26,572 nucleotides of DNA from Bacteroidota bacterium (GTDB taxonomy: Bacteria; Bacteroidota; Bacteroidia; Chitinophagales; Chitinophagaceae), in contig JADJJH010000011.1 of assembly GCA_016706595.1 (NCBI GenBank), forward strand, positions 1-26,572. The letters run 5' to 3'. Made by a program: the position numbers and the translations under genes. Each line of letters starts with the position of its first letter. The stretch's first letter is position 1. Under the pieces are notes generated by a model, which worked only from the letters and a program-made list of their open reading frames with translations, was not told the DNA's origin and made no database searches. Shown here piece by piece: positions 16,740-25,548 of this stretch.

Positions 16740-18130
16740 ATTTAAGTGTAGGCGAAATAAAGCAGTATCTTGATGCCACTGAGCATATGTACAAACATTT
16801 ATATTTTGTACGAGATATAGTTTTAGTGCCTTTACTACTAGCCATTATTTATTTGTATTTACATGCATCACGCAAACGTCAACCACTTGAACTTCAAAAT
16901 ATTACCTAACTCGGTTCATTTTAAAATTGTTGGCCATTCCATTATTTCTGTTTCATCACACATTTATTTATACGGAGGCGTTGATCAGTTTACTTACTAT
17001 TGGAGTTCAAACAGAAATAATTCAGATGTGGTTTGTGAAACCTGAACTCGCAGCAAAAATTTTATTTTTCATCCTATACTACTTTTAATGGAAAGGAATG
17101 TGAACATCGAAATGTCAGAAATTTATATTTGCGCCCAATGAATCATTTTGTATTAAAGTTACTTCGGCTATTGCCATGTTGAGTGGAAATACTTATCTCA
17201 TTACTTCCATTCTTTTATCGTTGTTTGCGTATGTAGGTACCTGGAAAATCTATCGTGTTGTGAATGATTTTATCCGGGCATGCAAAACTATTTGCTTGGT
17301 CAACGATTTTTATTCCCTCGATCATTTTTTGGACTTCCGTCATTTCAAAAGAGGTTTACTGCATTGGCGCCATGGGGTTTTTATTATACTATTTGATGGA
17401 AGTTTTTTATAAAAAGAATTTCAAACTTGTATACTTATTGTATATCGCCTTGTTTAGTTATATCATTCTTCGAATCAAATTATATATCCTGTTAGCATTA
17501 GTCATTGGCTTTGTTTTTTTCTTACTATTTAATAAAATCGAAAAAGTTAGAAACCCTATTTTGCGCATTATGGTATTGCCCCTTTCATTACTAGTGCTAG
17601 GGGGTATGTTAACCATAGTAGGCAGTGCTTTTGAAGATAGTTTAAAACAGTTTGCCTTTTCGAATATTTTGGATACCATTAAAACTAATTATGATTATTT
17701 AACGCAAGAAAACTTTGCTTCTAGTAGATACACTTTAGGGGAAATAGAACCCACATTAGGTAGCGTTGCCAAACTTGCACCTGCCAGCATTAATGTTACT
17801 TTATTCAGACCTTATCTATGGGAAACCAATAAACCCATTACCTTATTAGCAGCTCTTGAAAGTTTACTCACATTAGGACTTACCTTATTTGTTTTATTTA
17901 CAGTGCGTTTGAGGGCTTTGTATTTTATTTTTAGCGAGAAGTTTGTTTTATTCTGTTTCATTTTTTGCCATGATATTTAGCATTGCTGTAGGTTTAACCA
18001 GTGGAAATTTTGGCACGCTCATACGTTATAAAATTCCTTTAATGCCTTTTATTATTCGGCATTGGCAATTATTTATGTGTTGTGGAAGGAACGAAAACGT
18101 AAGATAGAAATTGAACAAGCTCTTTGTTAA
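16736..18130 (+). CDS. Multi-span membrane protein of the polysaccharide locus, possible polymerase (frameshifted)
   Basis: I do not recognise a named family with certainty. About 465 codons can be followed through at least six frame changes, most of them before 17300. The beginning is MNLSVGEIKQYLDATEHMYKHL, then a helix (IVLVPLLLAIIYLYLHAS). Further helices come from 17150 on, then IFIPSIIFWTSVISKE, LVYLLYIALFSYIILRIKLYILLALVIGFVFFLLF, LRIMVLPLSLLVLGGMLTIVG and a soluble loop. The end is AALESLLTLGLTLFVLF, LTSGNFGTLIRYKIPL and a charged tail. The FIPSIIFWTS...KE motif recurs in Bacteroidota membrane proteins of exopolysaccharide loci (from memory). Its place directly after a GT4, with overlapping stop and start, suggests an O-antigen or exopolysaccharide polymerase. 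That is inference. Confidence 0.65.
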
Positions 18131-18172
18131 ATGCTATGATTATTCTCACGCTCTTCTTTCACTTCACTTCAT

Positions 18173-18180
18173 TACATTTG
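18173..18180 (+). promoter_or_regulatory. Bacteroidota -7 box for upp
   Basis: TACATTTG matches TAnnTTTG, 20 bases before the upp ATG at 18201, in the 70-base gap after the polysaccharide operon. Confidence 0.5.
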
Positions 18181-18200
18181 TAACACATTTTTTTTATAAC

Positions 18201-18847
18201 ATGGTACATCATTTAGCAAAATCAAATTCATTAATCAATGTTTGGTTGAATGAATTGCATGCTACCGATATTCAACAAGATCGTTTGCGATTTCAGAAGA
18301 AATATGGAAAGGATTGGTGAAGTAGTAGCCTATGAAATTAGTAAAACCTTACCCTATTTACCTGCAATTGAAACACCATTAAGAGATGTATAATGGTAAA
18401 ACCATCGATCAACAACCGGTTTGTCAACCATTTTACGGCAGGTATTCCATTATTTCCAAAGGTTTATTAAATTATTTTAGACCAGGCCGATTGTAGTTTT
18501 GTTGCGGCCTATCGTAAGCATACCAAATTAGATGATAGTTTTGAAATTAATCAAGGCTATGTTACTTGTCCGAACATGAAGGCCGCACCTTAATTATGGC
18601 CGACCCTATGTTAGCTACCGGACTTCATTAATAGTGGCACTCGAAGAATTATATAATTATGGTATTCCGACTCAAAGTACATATTGGTAGCCATGCTGTT
18701 CCGAAGGAATTGATGCCGTTCGTCATCCTTCCCCGACTTCACTATTTGGGCAGCTGATATTGATGATGAACTTACCGCCAAGGGATATATCGTTCCTGGA
18801 TTAAGCGATGCGGTGATTTATCCTTTGGAGATAAAAATGCAGTTTAA
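18201..18847 (+). CDS. upp: Uracil phosphoribosyltransferase (frameshifted)
   Basis: Upp makes UMP from uracil and PRPP in pyrimidine salvage. The start MVHHLAKSNSLINVWLNELH is the Bacteroidota-type N-terminus, and IQQDRLRFQKNMERIGEVVAYEISK follows after one frame change. Then come QQPVLSTILRAGIPLFQGLLNYFDQADC and FVAAYRKHTK. The PRPP-binding motif ADPMLATG lies at about 18598-18620. The C-terminus is TIWAADIDDELTAKGYIVPGLSDAGDLSFGDK, where GxGDAGDR-like residues bind uracil. Ten or so one-base errors break this gene, far more than in the genes before it. About 215 codons, normal. It has its own promoter box and does not seem to belong to the polysaccharide operon. Confidence 0.93.
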
Positions 18848-18944
18848 TACATCTTACATTTGATTCGATAAACGTCCTCTCTACATAAATTATGATTATA
18901 GTCATTATGATTTGCAGTCATAAGCATTCACTATTTAGCTCTAT

Positions 18945-18952
18945 TACTTTTG
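18945..18952 (+). promoter_or_regulatory. Bacteroidota -7 box for the fasciclin gene
   Basis: TACTTTTG fits TAnnTTTG, 16 bases before the ATG at 18969. A second match, TACATTTG at 18855-18862, lies about 105 bases upstream of the start and could be an alternative promoter. Confidence 0.4.
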
Positions 18953-18968
18953 AGTCAAAATAAAGATT

Positions 18969-19534
18969 ATGAAAAGAAAATTTTGGCGGGAGTCGCTTGC
19001 TGCATTACTTTATGTTACAGCTTGTAACAATTCGGCCGAGCAAACATCTAGCACAACCACCAGTACAGAAGAAACAAGCGCACCTACCCGGACAATCAGG
19101 CGTACAAGACGATGAATCGTAAAAAATGTTGTACAGGTTGCCGTAGGTAGTAAAGACCATACCACTTTAGCAGCCGCTGTAAAGGCTGGTGAACTCGTGG
19201 ATGCTTTAAGTAATCCGGACCTTTTACCGTTTTTGCACCCACTAATGCCGCCTTCGATAAATTACCTGCAGTATCAGTAGATGATTTGCTAAAACCCGAG
19301 AACAAAGAAAACTCTTCAAGATATTTTGCAGTATCATGTTTCGGTTGGTGTCTATCAAGCCGATGCTTTACAAGACGGGCAATCGCTTGGGCAAGTAAAC
19401 GGAAGTAATTTAAAGATTAGTAAGCAAGGCAATAAAATTATGGTGAACGGAACGGCCACGATATTAGCCTCCATACAAGCAAGCTTATTGGTGTGATACA
19501 CGTAATTGATGGTGTGCTTACCGCGCCAAAATAG
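18969..19534 (+). CDS. Fasciclin-domain lipoprotein (frameshifted)
   Basis: Fasciclin (FAS1/beta-Ig-H3) domains mediate adhesion and protein-protein contacts at the cell surface. The N-terminus MKRKFWRESLAALLYVTACNNS is a lipoprotein signal peptide with a Cys after VTA, followed by a Ser/Thr-rich linker (SAEQTSSTTTSTEET). Then the FAS1 domain: VVQVAVGSKDHTTLAAAVKAGELVDALSN, a frame-broken PFTVFAPTNAAFDKLP segment (FAS1 H1 motif), VDDLLKPENKKTLQDILQYHVS, DGQSLGQVNGSNLKI and the C-terminal NGVIHVIDGVLTAPK (the H2 motif with VxxIDxVL). About 188 codons, a single domain. A stem-loop terminator follows directly. Confidence 0.92.
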
Positions 19535-19556
19535 AGAACTATACTTAACCTTCAAC

Positions 19557-19590
19557 AAAGCCTACTTTTATTTTTAGTAGGCTTTTGTTT
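19557..19590. terminator. Stem-loop terminator between convergent genes
   Basis: AAAGCCTACT (19557-19566) and AGTAGGCTTT (19576-19585) form a perfect 10-bp stem, followed by TTGTTTT on the plus strand. It follows the fasciclin stop by 22 bases and touches the stop of the minus-strand hydrolase. It should work mainly for the plus direction, and weakly for the minus direction where only short T-runs follow. Confidence 0.8.
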
Positions 19591-20249
19591 TACTCAAAAG
19601 GTCCTACATTTATAAGAGATTTCAACACATCGTTTATAATTTCAGATATCAGTTTCGCGTGCGTAATCACCATAAAGTGTCCACCTTTGTTTACAATTTT
19701 ATCTGCGTTACAATTCTTAATCGGAAACAATTTATCGGCATCTCATGGATATGAAAAACAAAATCGGGTTTACTTTTTTTGTTGCCAAGATAAAATATTG
19801 TCAAGCGACCATCGTAAATAAGTAAAGGTTGTTTTTGAATCATTTCGTCGAGATAGATTTTTAATCTTTGGCATTCACCCCAAACAAATGATGTACATAA
19901 GCATTTTTGTTTTTAATAATCACAAGAATGGTGTTTGATGTATTTTAATTTGCAAGAAGTCTATAATATTTTGGTAGTTCATCGCGATGTGAAATAGATG
20001 AAATCAAATTACTTTTTACATGGATATTGTTTGGCAATTTCGATATACATTATGCCGCAAACGATAAACCACATAAACAAAAAGGTTTTTAAAGTCAATA
20101 TCATCAGATGGCCGATTTGCATATGCTTGTATACTTTCTTTGGCTGAGGCTCTATCAATCAATATAATGAGCAGTATATGCGGCATCTAATTGTATTTTT
20201 CAAATGCTCTACGATCGGCACCTAATCCACTAATAAAGTAAACATTCAT
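19590..20249 (-). CDS. Alpha/beta hydrolase (frameshifted)
   Basis: A small alpha/beta-hydrolase fold protein. From ATG 20249: MNVYFISGLGADRRAFEK (the oxyanion-side GLGAD-R segment), then YIDWIEPQPKESIQAYANR. The nucleophile elbow reads CGLSFGGIMSIEIAKQYP (G-x-S-x-G, near 20053-20068 after one restored base), followed by LISSISHRDELPKYY. A catalytic-acid region HGDADKLFPI and the catalytic His in VNKGGHFMVITHAKLI close the triad. About 220 codons, short with a compact lid. Its start overlaps the feoA stop (ATGA), so it is probably translated together with feoA. The substrate cannot be told. Similar stand-alone hydrolases are common in Bacteroidota. Confidence 0.85.
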
Positions 20250-20481
20250 AATGCTAAATAATATCTACCAAGTATAGAATCGGCTTCATCTTTACGTAAA
20301 CTTAATTGATAACCTGCTACTTTAATCGCAATTGGATCACCAAGAGGGCGGTAAGTTCTACCGAAATTTCTTCTTCAGAATACAACCCATTTCAAGTAAT
20401 TTTCATACAACTCCGACTCCCCAAAACTTTTAATAATGGCTTTTGTTTAAACGGAAGTTCGCTAAGTTTAATAAATGTCAT
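20246..20481 (-). CDS. feoA: FeoA-family protein (frameshifted)
   Basis: FeoA is a small SH3-like protein that supports the ferrous-iron transporter FeoB. The frame-corrected 78-residue protein reads MTFIKLSELPFKQKA, then a LYENYL-EMGC-like segment and EEEISVELTAPLGDPIAIKVAGYQLSLRKDEADSILGRYYLAL. The block APLGDPIAIKVAGYQLSLRKDEA is diagnostic for FeoA. The EMGC part needs one inserted base near 20389-20396. No feoB is visible next to it. The downstream partner is the alpha/beta hydrolase, overlapping by 4 bases. A TATCTTTG promoter box lies 24 bases upstream, between hutH and feoA. Confidence 0.85.
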
Positions 20482-20505
20482 GTTTGTTTAGAAAATATTA
20501 CAAAC

Positions 20506-20513
20506 CAAAGATA
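20506..20513 (-). promoter_or_regulatory. Bacteroidota -7 box for feoA
   Basis: TATCTTTG on the minus strand lies between the hutH stop (20516) and the feoA ATG (20481), so feoA and the hydrolase can be transcribed separately from hutH. Confidence 0.5.
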
Positions 20514-20515
20514 AG

Positions 20516-22003
20516 TTAATGTAATGCATAAATGTTCATGAATGTAATGACCTTCATCATATCATCGTGAATGATTCTGTCTTTACTGATATATGGAATG
20601 GTTTTTTGAAATTCTTGGATCAAATCTTCTATTATTTTACTACTTCGTTTCCGGACGTCAAAACTGGAGTGCTTGAACGGCATTTAAAAGTTCAATCGCC
20701 AACACACGTTCAGTATTCATCCGCTACTTCATACAATTTAGTGGTACGCATTTCACCAGCAGCTTACATGATCTTCTTGTCCGTTACTACTCAGTACTAT
20801 CCACACTTGCGGCGTACATAATTGTTTATTTTACTAACAATGAAACGCGGTATATTATCGATCATTAAGCCACTATCCAATCAATCTTTCAATTAAAAAA
20901 AAGGAGGCAGGTTTCGTTATCCGCTAATTAGCTAAATACGTTCTTCTTTCCAGAGAGAAGCAGTTACTTGCCAGTTCGGCAACGGCAATCGCCAAATAAT
21001 CTAAATTGATGGCAAGGGGTTGACCATAAAATTACCGCCATAATATATACTCCTCTTCCGGAGAAAAATAAGCGGGTTATCGGTTACGGAATTAATCTCT
21101 TGTTCTACTATTCGTTTCACTAAAATGTGCGGCATCATGTTTGGCGCCATGCACTTGCGGTATACATCGGAAGCTGTAAGGGTCTTGCGCTGAGATTTGT
21201 GAGCATTCGCCATTCGCTATCTGCTAAAGCCTTCTCATGTTTTTAGCCACTGCAATTTGTCCTTCATGAGCGCGCGCTTCACGTATTGCGAAGTAAAAAG
21301 GTTGTAGAAAAGTACAAATCAAAGCCATCAAACGAAATAGTCGCAATCGTATCGGCCCAAACTAATAATTTTTCAATTCTTTGCAAACACCAAACAGCGT
21401 AACTGCTCATAAACTGTGTACCATTTAATAAGGCTAATCCTTCTTTACTTTGCAGTGATAATTTTTGCCATGTTGTTCATAAACAACCGATGTTGTTTGC
21501 TTGAGATTTTTATAATATACCTCCCCTTCGCCAAGTAAAAGGCTAAACTCAGGCGAGCCAAAGGCGCTAAATCGCCACTGGCACCTAATGATCCTAATTG
21601 ATAAACGACGGTGAAATATCGTGATTATACAAATCCACTAATCGTTGAACCAGACTGTTCACTTACACCACTATGTCCGTAAGTAAAATTTTTACTTTCA
21701 ACAGCAGCATAATCTTTACAATGTCTTGCGGTACTTCATCACCTAAACCACATGCATGAGAAAGCACTAAATTGGTTTGCAACTGTTTCGATAATAGCAT
21801 CTGAAATTTTTACATTACAAAGCGAACCAAAACAACTATTAATACCATAATACATCGTTAACCACTTTCCTTCATTTAGTATTCAAGTAAGTACGACAAG
21901 CATTTATTTTTGAATTGATTGGTTGTGTAGAAATTTTTGCCTTGTATAAGATTGGTAATTTCAGAAAGGTAATGGGTGTTAAACCAAGCAGATGGGTATC
22001 CAT
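20516..22003 (-). CDS. hutH: Histidine ammonia-lyase (frameshifted)
   Basis: HutH converts L-histidine to urocanate, the first step of histidine breakdown. The start MDTHLLGLTPITFLE is followed by the GINSCFGSL.N segment (the family's YGINTGFG). The Ala-Ser-Gly triad that forms the MIO cofactor is in QLGSLGASGDLAPLA (ASG codons at 21574-21582). Later come QDPYS-RC.P-VHGA, VEQEINSVTDNPLIF and GGNFHGQPL, all diagnostic. The C-terminus is AVQAL.F-RP...SSKIIEDLIQEF. The 1488 bases (496 codons) equal the family length, although more than ten frame breaks split it. The other hut genes are not in the window. Tyrosine or phenylalanine ammonia-lyase are less likely given VTDNPLIF and the Bacteroidota context, but not excluded. 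Confidence 0.92.
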
Positions 22004-22027
22004 ATTCACAATAATAGGTGTAGGCGG

Positions 22028-22035
22028 CGAAGATA
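22028..22035 (-). promoter_or_regulatory. Possible -7 box (TTCG variant) for hutH
   Basis: TATCTTCG on the minus strand, 24 bases before the hutH ATG, in the 85-base gap after the serine hydrolase gene. One base off TAnnTTTG. Confidence 0.35.
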
Positions 22036-22088
22036 GCGTATCAATAATGTATGTACAAAGGATTAAGGACATTGTAAGCACTCCTTAG

Positions 22089-23476
22089 TTATCTCATCTC
22101 GCTGAAAATAGATAATTTACTTACGGTTTTTACCCGCTTATTGAAGCGTATATCTTGGCCGGCTTGTTTGCAAATCAAGCGAAATAATATTTCCCTCAGT
22201 GTCCTTTTAAAAATAGTTTTACTCCGCCTGCAGTAAGCTCGCCTTCGAATTCATTTACTTTTTCAAGTGGAAAAGCATTTTGACCTGTGGCTTGTGCTTC
22301 ATAATTTTCACCCACTTACTTCGAATGGTAATTTTCATTTCCCAAACTTTCATTCATCATAATTTCCGTCAAGCGTTTTTTGTTGGATTCAGGAATTGGT
22401 TTTTCGAAAAATTCGGGTTGTACAAAGGTTTTCCCATAATAAATATTGAGTCCGGTAATAGCTACATTATTTAATTGATAGTTCCACGCATTGCCTGTTA
22501 TGGCGAGGATACCAAAGACTCTTCGGGTATATATATCAGCATCGATTGAAATCCATCCAATCCACCATTATGTCCGTAAGCTTTTTTTCTTTCATAAGGA
22601 AATTGCAAATGCCATTGCCGAAGCCGTCGTCGATCGTTCTCATCAATTGAAAGAGGTGAATCGCTGTCATTTCCCCCTCAGCCTTAAGGAAAGCTTCTAT
22701 AAACTTCATAATTCAGTAGGGGTTGAAATAATCGCTCCCGGCAATTTCCAGAATCGACATATCAGTTTGATTTGCTAGTTTACCATTCGTTGTTGTGAAA
22801 CTCGTACGAAATCCTTCTGGTTAAAGATTTATCAGCGAAATAGATGTCTTTTGCAATCCTACTTTCTTGCCTGTTCGATTCGCAATTATTCGTTATACGA
22901 GTGCTTACAGAGCTCTTCTATTATATATCCAACAACTTTATTGGTATTGCTGTATTTGTCCTTTACTGCGGTTCAAAATCAGACTCCTGATTTTGCAAAC
23001 AAATCTAAAAAGCTCTTTCTTCGTATGCGGCCTACTCGCTTATAAGATAGATAAGCCGAATCATTGACAAAATTATGTAAGCCACTATGATGATTTAACA
23101 TACGGGCGATACTAATTTTTCGCTGTTAAGGAAGCTTAGGATAAAATTTACTCAGCTTGGTTTGCAAACTAATTTTCTGTTCTTCAATAAAAGCAAAAGA
23201 ACATGATAACGGCAGTAAACATTTTTACAGTTATCAGACCCAAAATGCGTTAAAACATGATTCTGTAGTTTTACCTTCCGTGGTTTCCTCCACATCAGGA
23301 ATATCCAGTAGCACATTTTGTGGAGCTCACTTGCCTTTTGATGTAATGGCTATATTATCGCTGGCCTTATTATTGGTTTCATAATTTTGGCAATAACTGA
23401 TTGAGCTTCTTAGCATCAAATTGAGGCAAATGCACTTTGGTAGGAAAACCGTAAACTCGCTATACAAATTTTTCAT
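22089..23476 (-). CDS. Serine hydrolase, class C beta-lactamase/DD-peptidase family (frameshifted)
   Basis: Members are secreted serine hydrolases related to AmpC and DD-carboxypeptidases. Reading the minus strand: LPQFDAKKLNQL, then IAITSKGK, and the active-site S-x-x-K motif in GSVTKMFTAVI near 23215-23245 after repair. Next come IEEQKISLQTKLSKFYP, ISIARMLNHHSGLHNFVND and LDLFAKS. The Y-x-N-type second motif lies in SNTNYVLLGYIIEEL around 22915-22965, read through errors. The third motif is in KKAYGHNGGLDGFQS (H-x-G form). The C-terminal domain has FEGELTAGGVKLFL and KQAGQDIRFNKR. About 460 codons. The N-terminus is uncertain: the ATG at 23476 is the best guess but no clear signal peptide can be read. 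A beta-lactamase role is not implied. Confidence 0.82.
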
Positions 23477-23628
23477 AAAACATGTTATAATGATTATACC
23501 AAAGAAAGTAGTTAATCATAAGATGTTATATACGAAATGATGACGGTTGAATTCTTCTTCCATTTTCTTTGTATAACATCAGATTTGTAGAATTCATTTT
23601 CACGTACACTAATGTAAAACCCTTTCTT

Positions 23629-24504
23629 ATGAACACAAAATCATCATTCCAATAATTGGAATTGCCTCTTTTATTTTATTTTCTTGCAGAGGCGAAAAAA
23701 GTATGAACATGAAAATCAATTAGCTTGGCAAAGAAGTAGCCGCCGATGTTAATGCAGAAGAAGTTAAAACCGACAGTTCACGAACCGTAATTGGAAGCGC
23801 CGAACTTTCGTTTTTGAAGGTTGATACCGTTGAAGAAAAATTCAACAGAATTCAACAAAGGTAAATCAAATGCAAGGACATATTTTACACTATGAAATTC
23901 GATTAACAAAAGCTATATCGATAAGAAGGATTGAAAGTACTCGTTTAGACTCGAGTTATGGTGAACCAAATTAATCCGCACGCACAAATTAGGCTTCGCA
24001 TTCCGGTAGAATATACCGATACATTTTTGTACATCAAATGCTATCCTTGAATATGCGCGTTAGATGAATTTACACTAGATAGAAAATGATGTCACTACCA
24101 AGAGATTTGTTTGAAAAAAGAAATTGCTGAGATTAATATTTTCTGGTAAAACGAAACCCAAAACCATTATTCAACAATCGTATCTTGAAGAAAGATTAGC
24201 AGAAAAAATTAAACAAAAAATAAGCTATGCCCGGCTTAAACTTTTAAGACAAAATATTTGTGGTTTAATATTAGCAATACAAGGTGATAGCTATGTTAAA
24301 GAAAAGCATAGTGTTGCGAATACAGAAACGTTACGAACTCCGTTTTATACTCCCCAAGCCATCAATTCGCTTCAATTTGGCTGTCCGAGGCTTTACTTCC
24401 TTTCTTGGTGCTGCAAAATATTTGGCCATTACTTTACTTTATTTAATTGGATTTATATTACAAAAGAAGTACAAGCCAAATCATTCAGGCAAAAAAGTAG
24501 CTAA
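23629..24504 (+). CDS. DUF4349-family lipoprotein (frameshifted)
   Basis: The frame-corrected N-terminus MNTKIIIPIIGIASFILFSC is a lipoprotein signal peptide. The rest follows the DUF4349 plan: SRTVIGSAELSFLKVDTVEEKFNRIQQ (the usual strand-helix start), GHILHYEI, NPHAQIRLRIPVEYTDTFL (the RVPxxxxD-like segment) and LDEFTLDR.NDVT. Then come a coiled-coil helix (QQSYLEERLAEKIKQKISYARLK), INSLQFG and a C-terminal membrane helix (LLLYLIGFILYKKYKP) with a basic tail. About 292 codons is normal. In Gram-positive bacteria the family includes putative lipoproteins near sporulation genes; in Bacteroidota the role is unknown. The stop at 24504 assumes one missing A in the poly-A near 24491. No promoter is clear upstream. 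Confidence 0.75.
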
Positions 24505-24513
24505 AGTTAGTAG

Positions 24514-24986
24514 GGATCGGATAATACATACGGCTACTAAATGGAGATTTAAATTCGCTATAAGAGGTTTGTATGGAGATGGTTTGAAGGCAAAGACGCA
24601 GGTGAAATACTGGAGTTACTAGGGTAAATGACAGAATTTCAATTCGAAAACTTAACTGTAAGAAATCAGGACGATAAATGCAACTACTAAATTGGTTAGA
24701 ATTCGCTATAGAAGTTTGTATAGATTGTTCGAGTTCAAGGCAAGCGAAGGGGTGAAATATTGAAGGTTACTAAGGTAAATGACAAAACCCCCATTCGAGC
24801 TTAACGTAAGAAATCGGACGATAAATGCAACTACTAAATTGGTTAGAATTCAGCTAACAGAGTTTGTTTAGATTGTTCGAGTTCAGGGCAAGCGAAGAGG
24901 TAGATACAGGTTTACTAAGGTAAATGACAGGGTTTCAATTCGAGCTTAACATAAAATCGGACGATATATACAAACTCTAAATAAAA
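24514..24986 (+). repeat. Tandem repeat, ~148-bp unit x 3.2, non-coding
   Basis: The block ATCGGACGATAAATGCAACTACTAAATTGG, quoted here only by its edges ATCGGACGAT and TACTAAATTGG, begins units at about 24514, 24663, 24811 and 24954, with spacings of 149, 148 and 143. Each unit also has TTGTTCGAGTTCA, GGCAAGCGAAG, TTACTAAGGTAAATGACA and CATTCGAGCTTAAC in the same order. Unit 1 is the most diverged, unit 4 is cut after about 33 bases. The unit length is not a multiple of three and all frames have stops, so it is not a repeat protein. It starts just after the DUF4349 stop. The rest of the gap up to 25034 is AT-rich with nothing recognisable. Confidence 0.88.
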
Positions 24987-25034
24987 CCACTTCAGTTTAT
25001 TAAAGATGGTTTTTAAACTCTAAAAAAACTAAGT

Positions 25035-25369
25035 TTATAACGACCGCGATAAGAAATTATAAAGCTCTTTTTCGTTTGCATAAAAATCAATTTAGCAAGT
25101 ATCGTGCATTAAGTCGGTAATATCATTATCCGATTCAATCATTTTACATTAATATGGTTTGGCTTTTCAGCCGCTTCTTGTAAAAGATGTTCATTTTTAA
25201 GTTTAATATCATGCATCATTTCATCGATATGAATGCTCGCGAATTCTAAACTTATTTTTCAAATGATCTACCTCTTTCATTAATTTCGTTTCCAGTGTTT
25301 TTCAAACTACTTCTTCTAAGCGTTTTTTAAATGAGAAATTTCCTTTTTAAAGTCAGCTCTCTCGCTCAT
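25035..25369 (-). CDS. Small charged, probably coiled-coil protein, unknown function (frameshifted)
   Basis: Not recognised. From the ATG at 25369 the reading is MSERADFKKEISHLKN, then after breaks a Glu/Lys/Leu-rich stretch (RLEEVV, KTLETKLMKEVDHLKNK) that suggests a coiled coil. HIDEMMHDIKLKNEHLLQEAAEKPNHINV, MIESDNDITDLMHDTC and a C-terminal FYANEKELYNFLSRSL follow, ending in TAA at 25035. About 110 codons. At least three frame changes must be assumed, so the evidence is only that charged, heptad-like residues continue across frames. No signal peptide or membrane segment. Confidence 0.45.
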
Positions 25370-25548
25370 ACTTCACAAATTTGATGTACGTGTGCTATAC
25401 TCTATCTTTCATCTTTCTTTATTTTTCAAACAAATATAGTCTTGGGATTCCTTTACTTCACATTCCATGATTATATATCAGAGAGAAATAATTATCATAG
25501 AAGATGAAGTTTTTGTGTTCATGACTTTCTGTGAGAGACTATATGGTA

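Noticed and set aside
23477..23628. Open frame MNSTNLMLYKENG on the minus strand before the serine hydrolase
   Set aside because: About 28 codons, no similarity recognised, and too short to support; it may be part of the unread N-terminus of the hydrolase.
24514..24986. 148-bp repeats considered as integron attC sites
   Set aside because: There are no cassette genes between them, no integrase, and no R/L box pairs in mirrored order that I could see.
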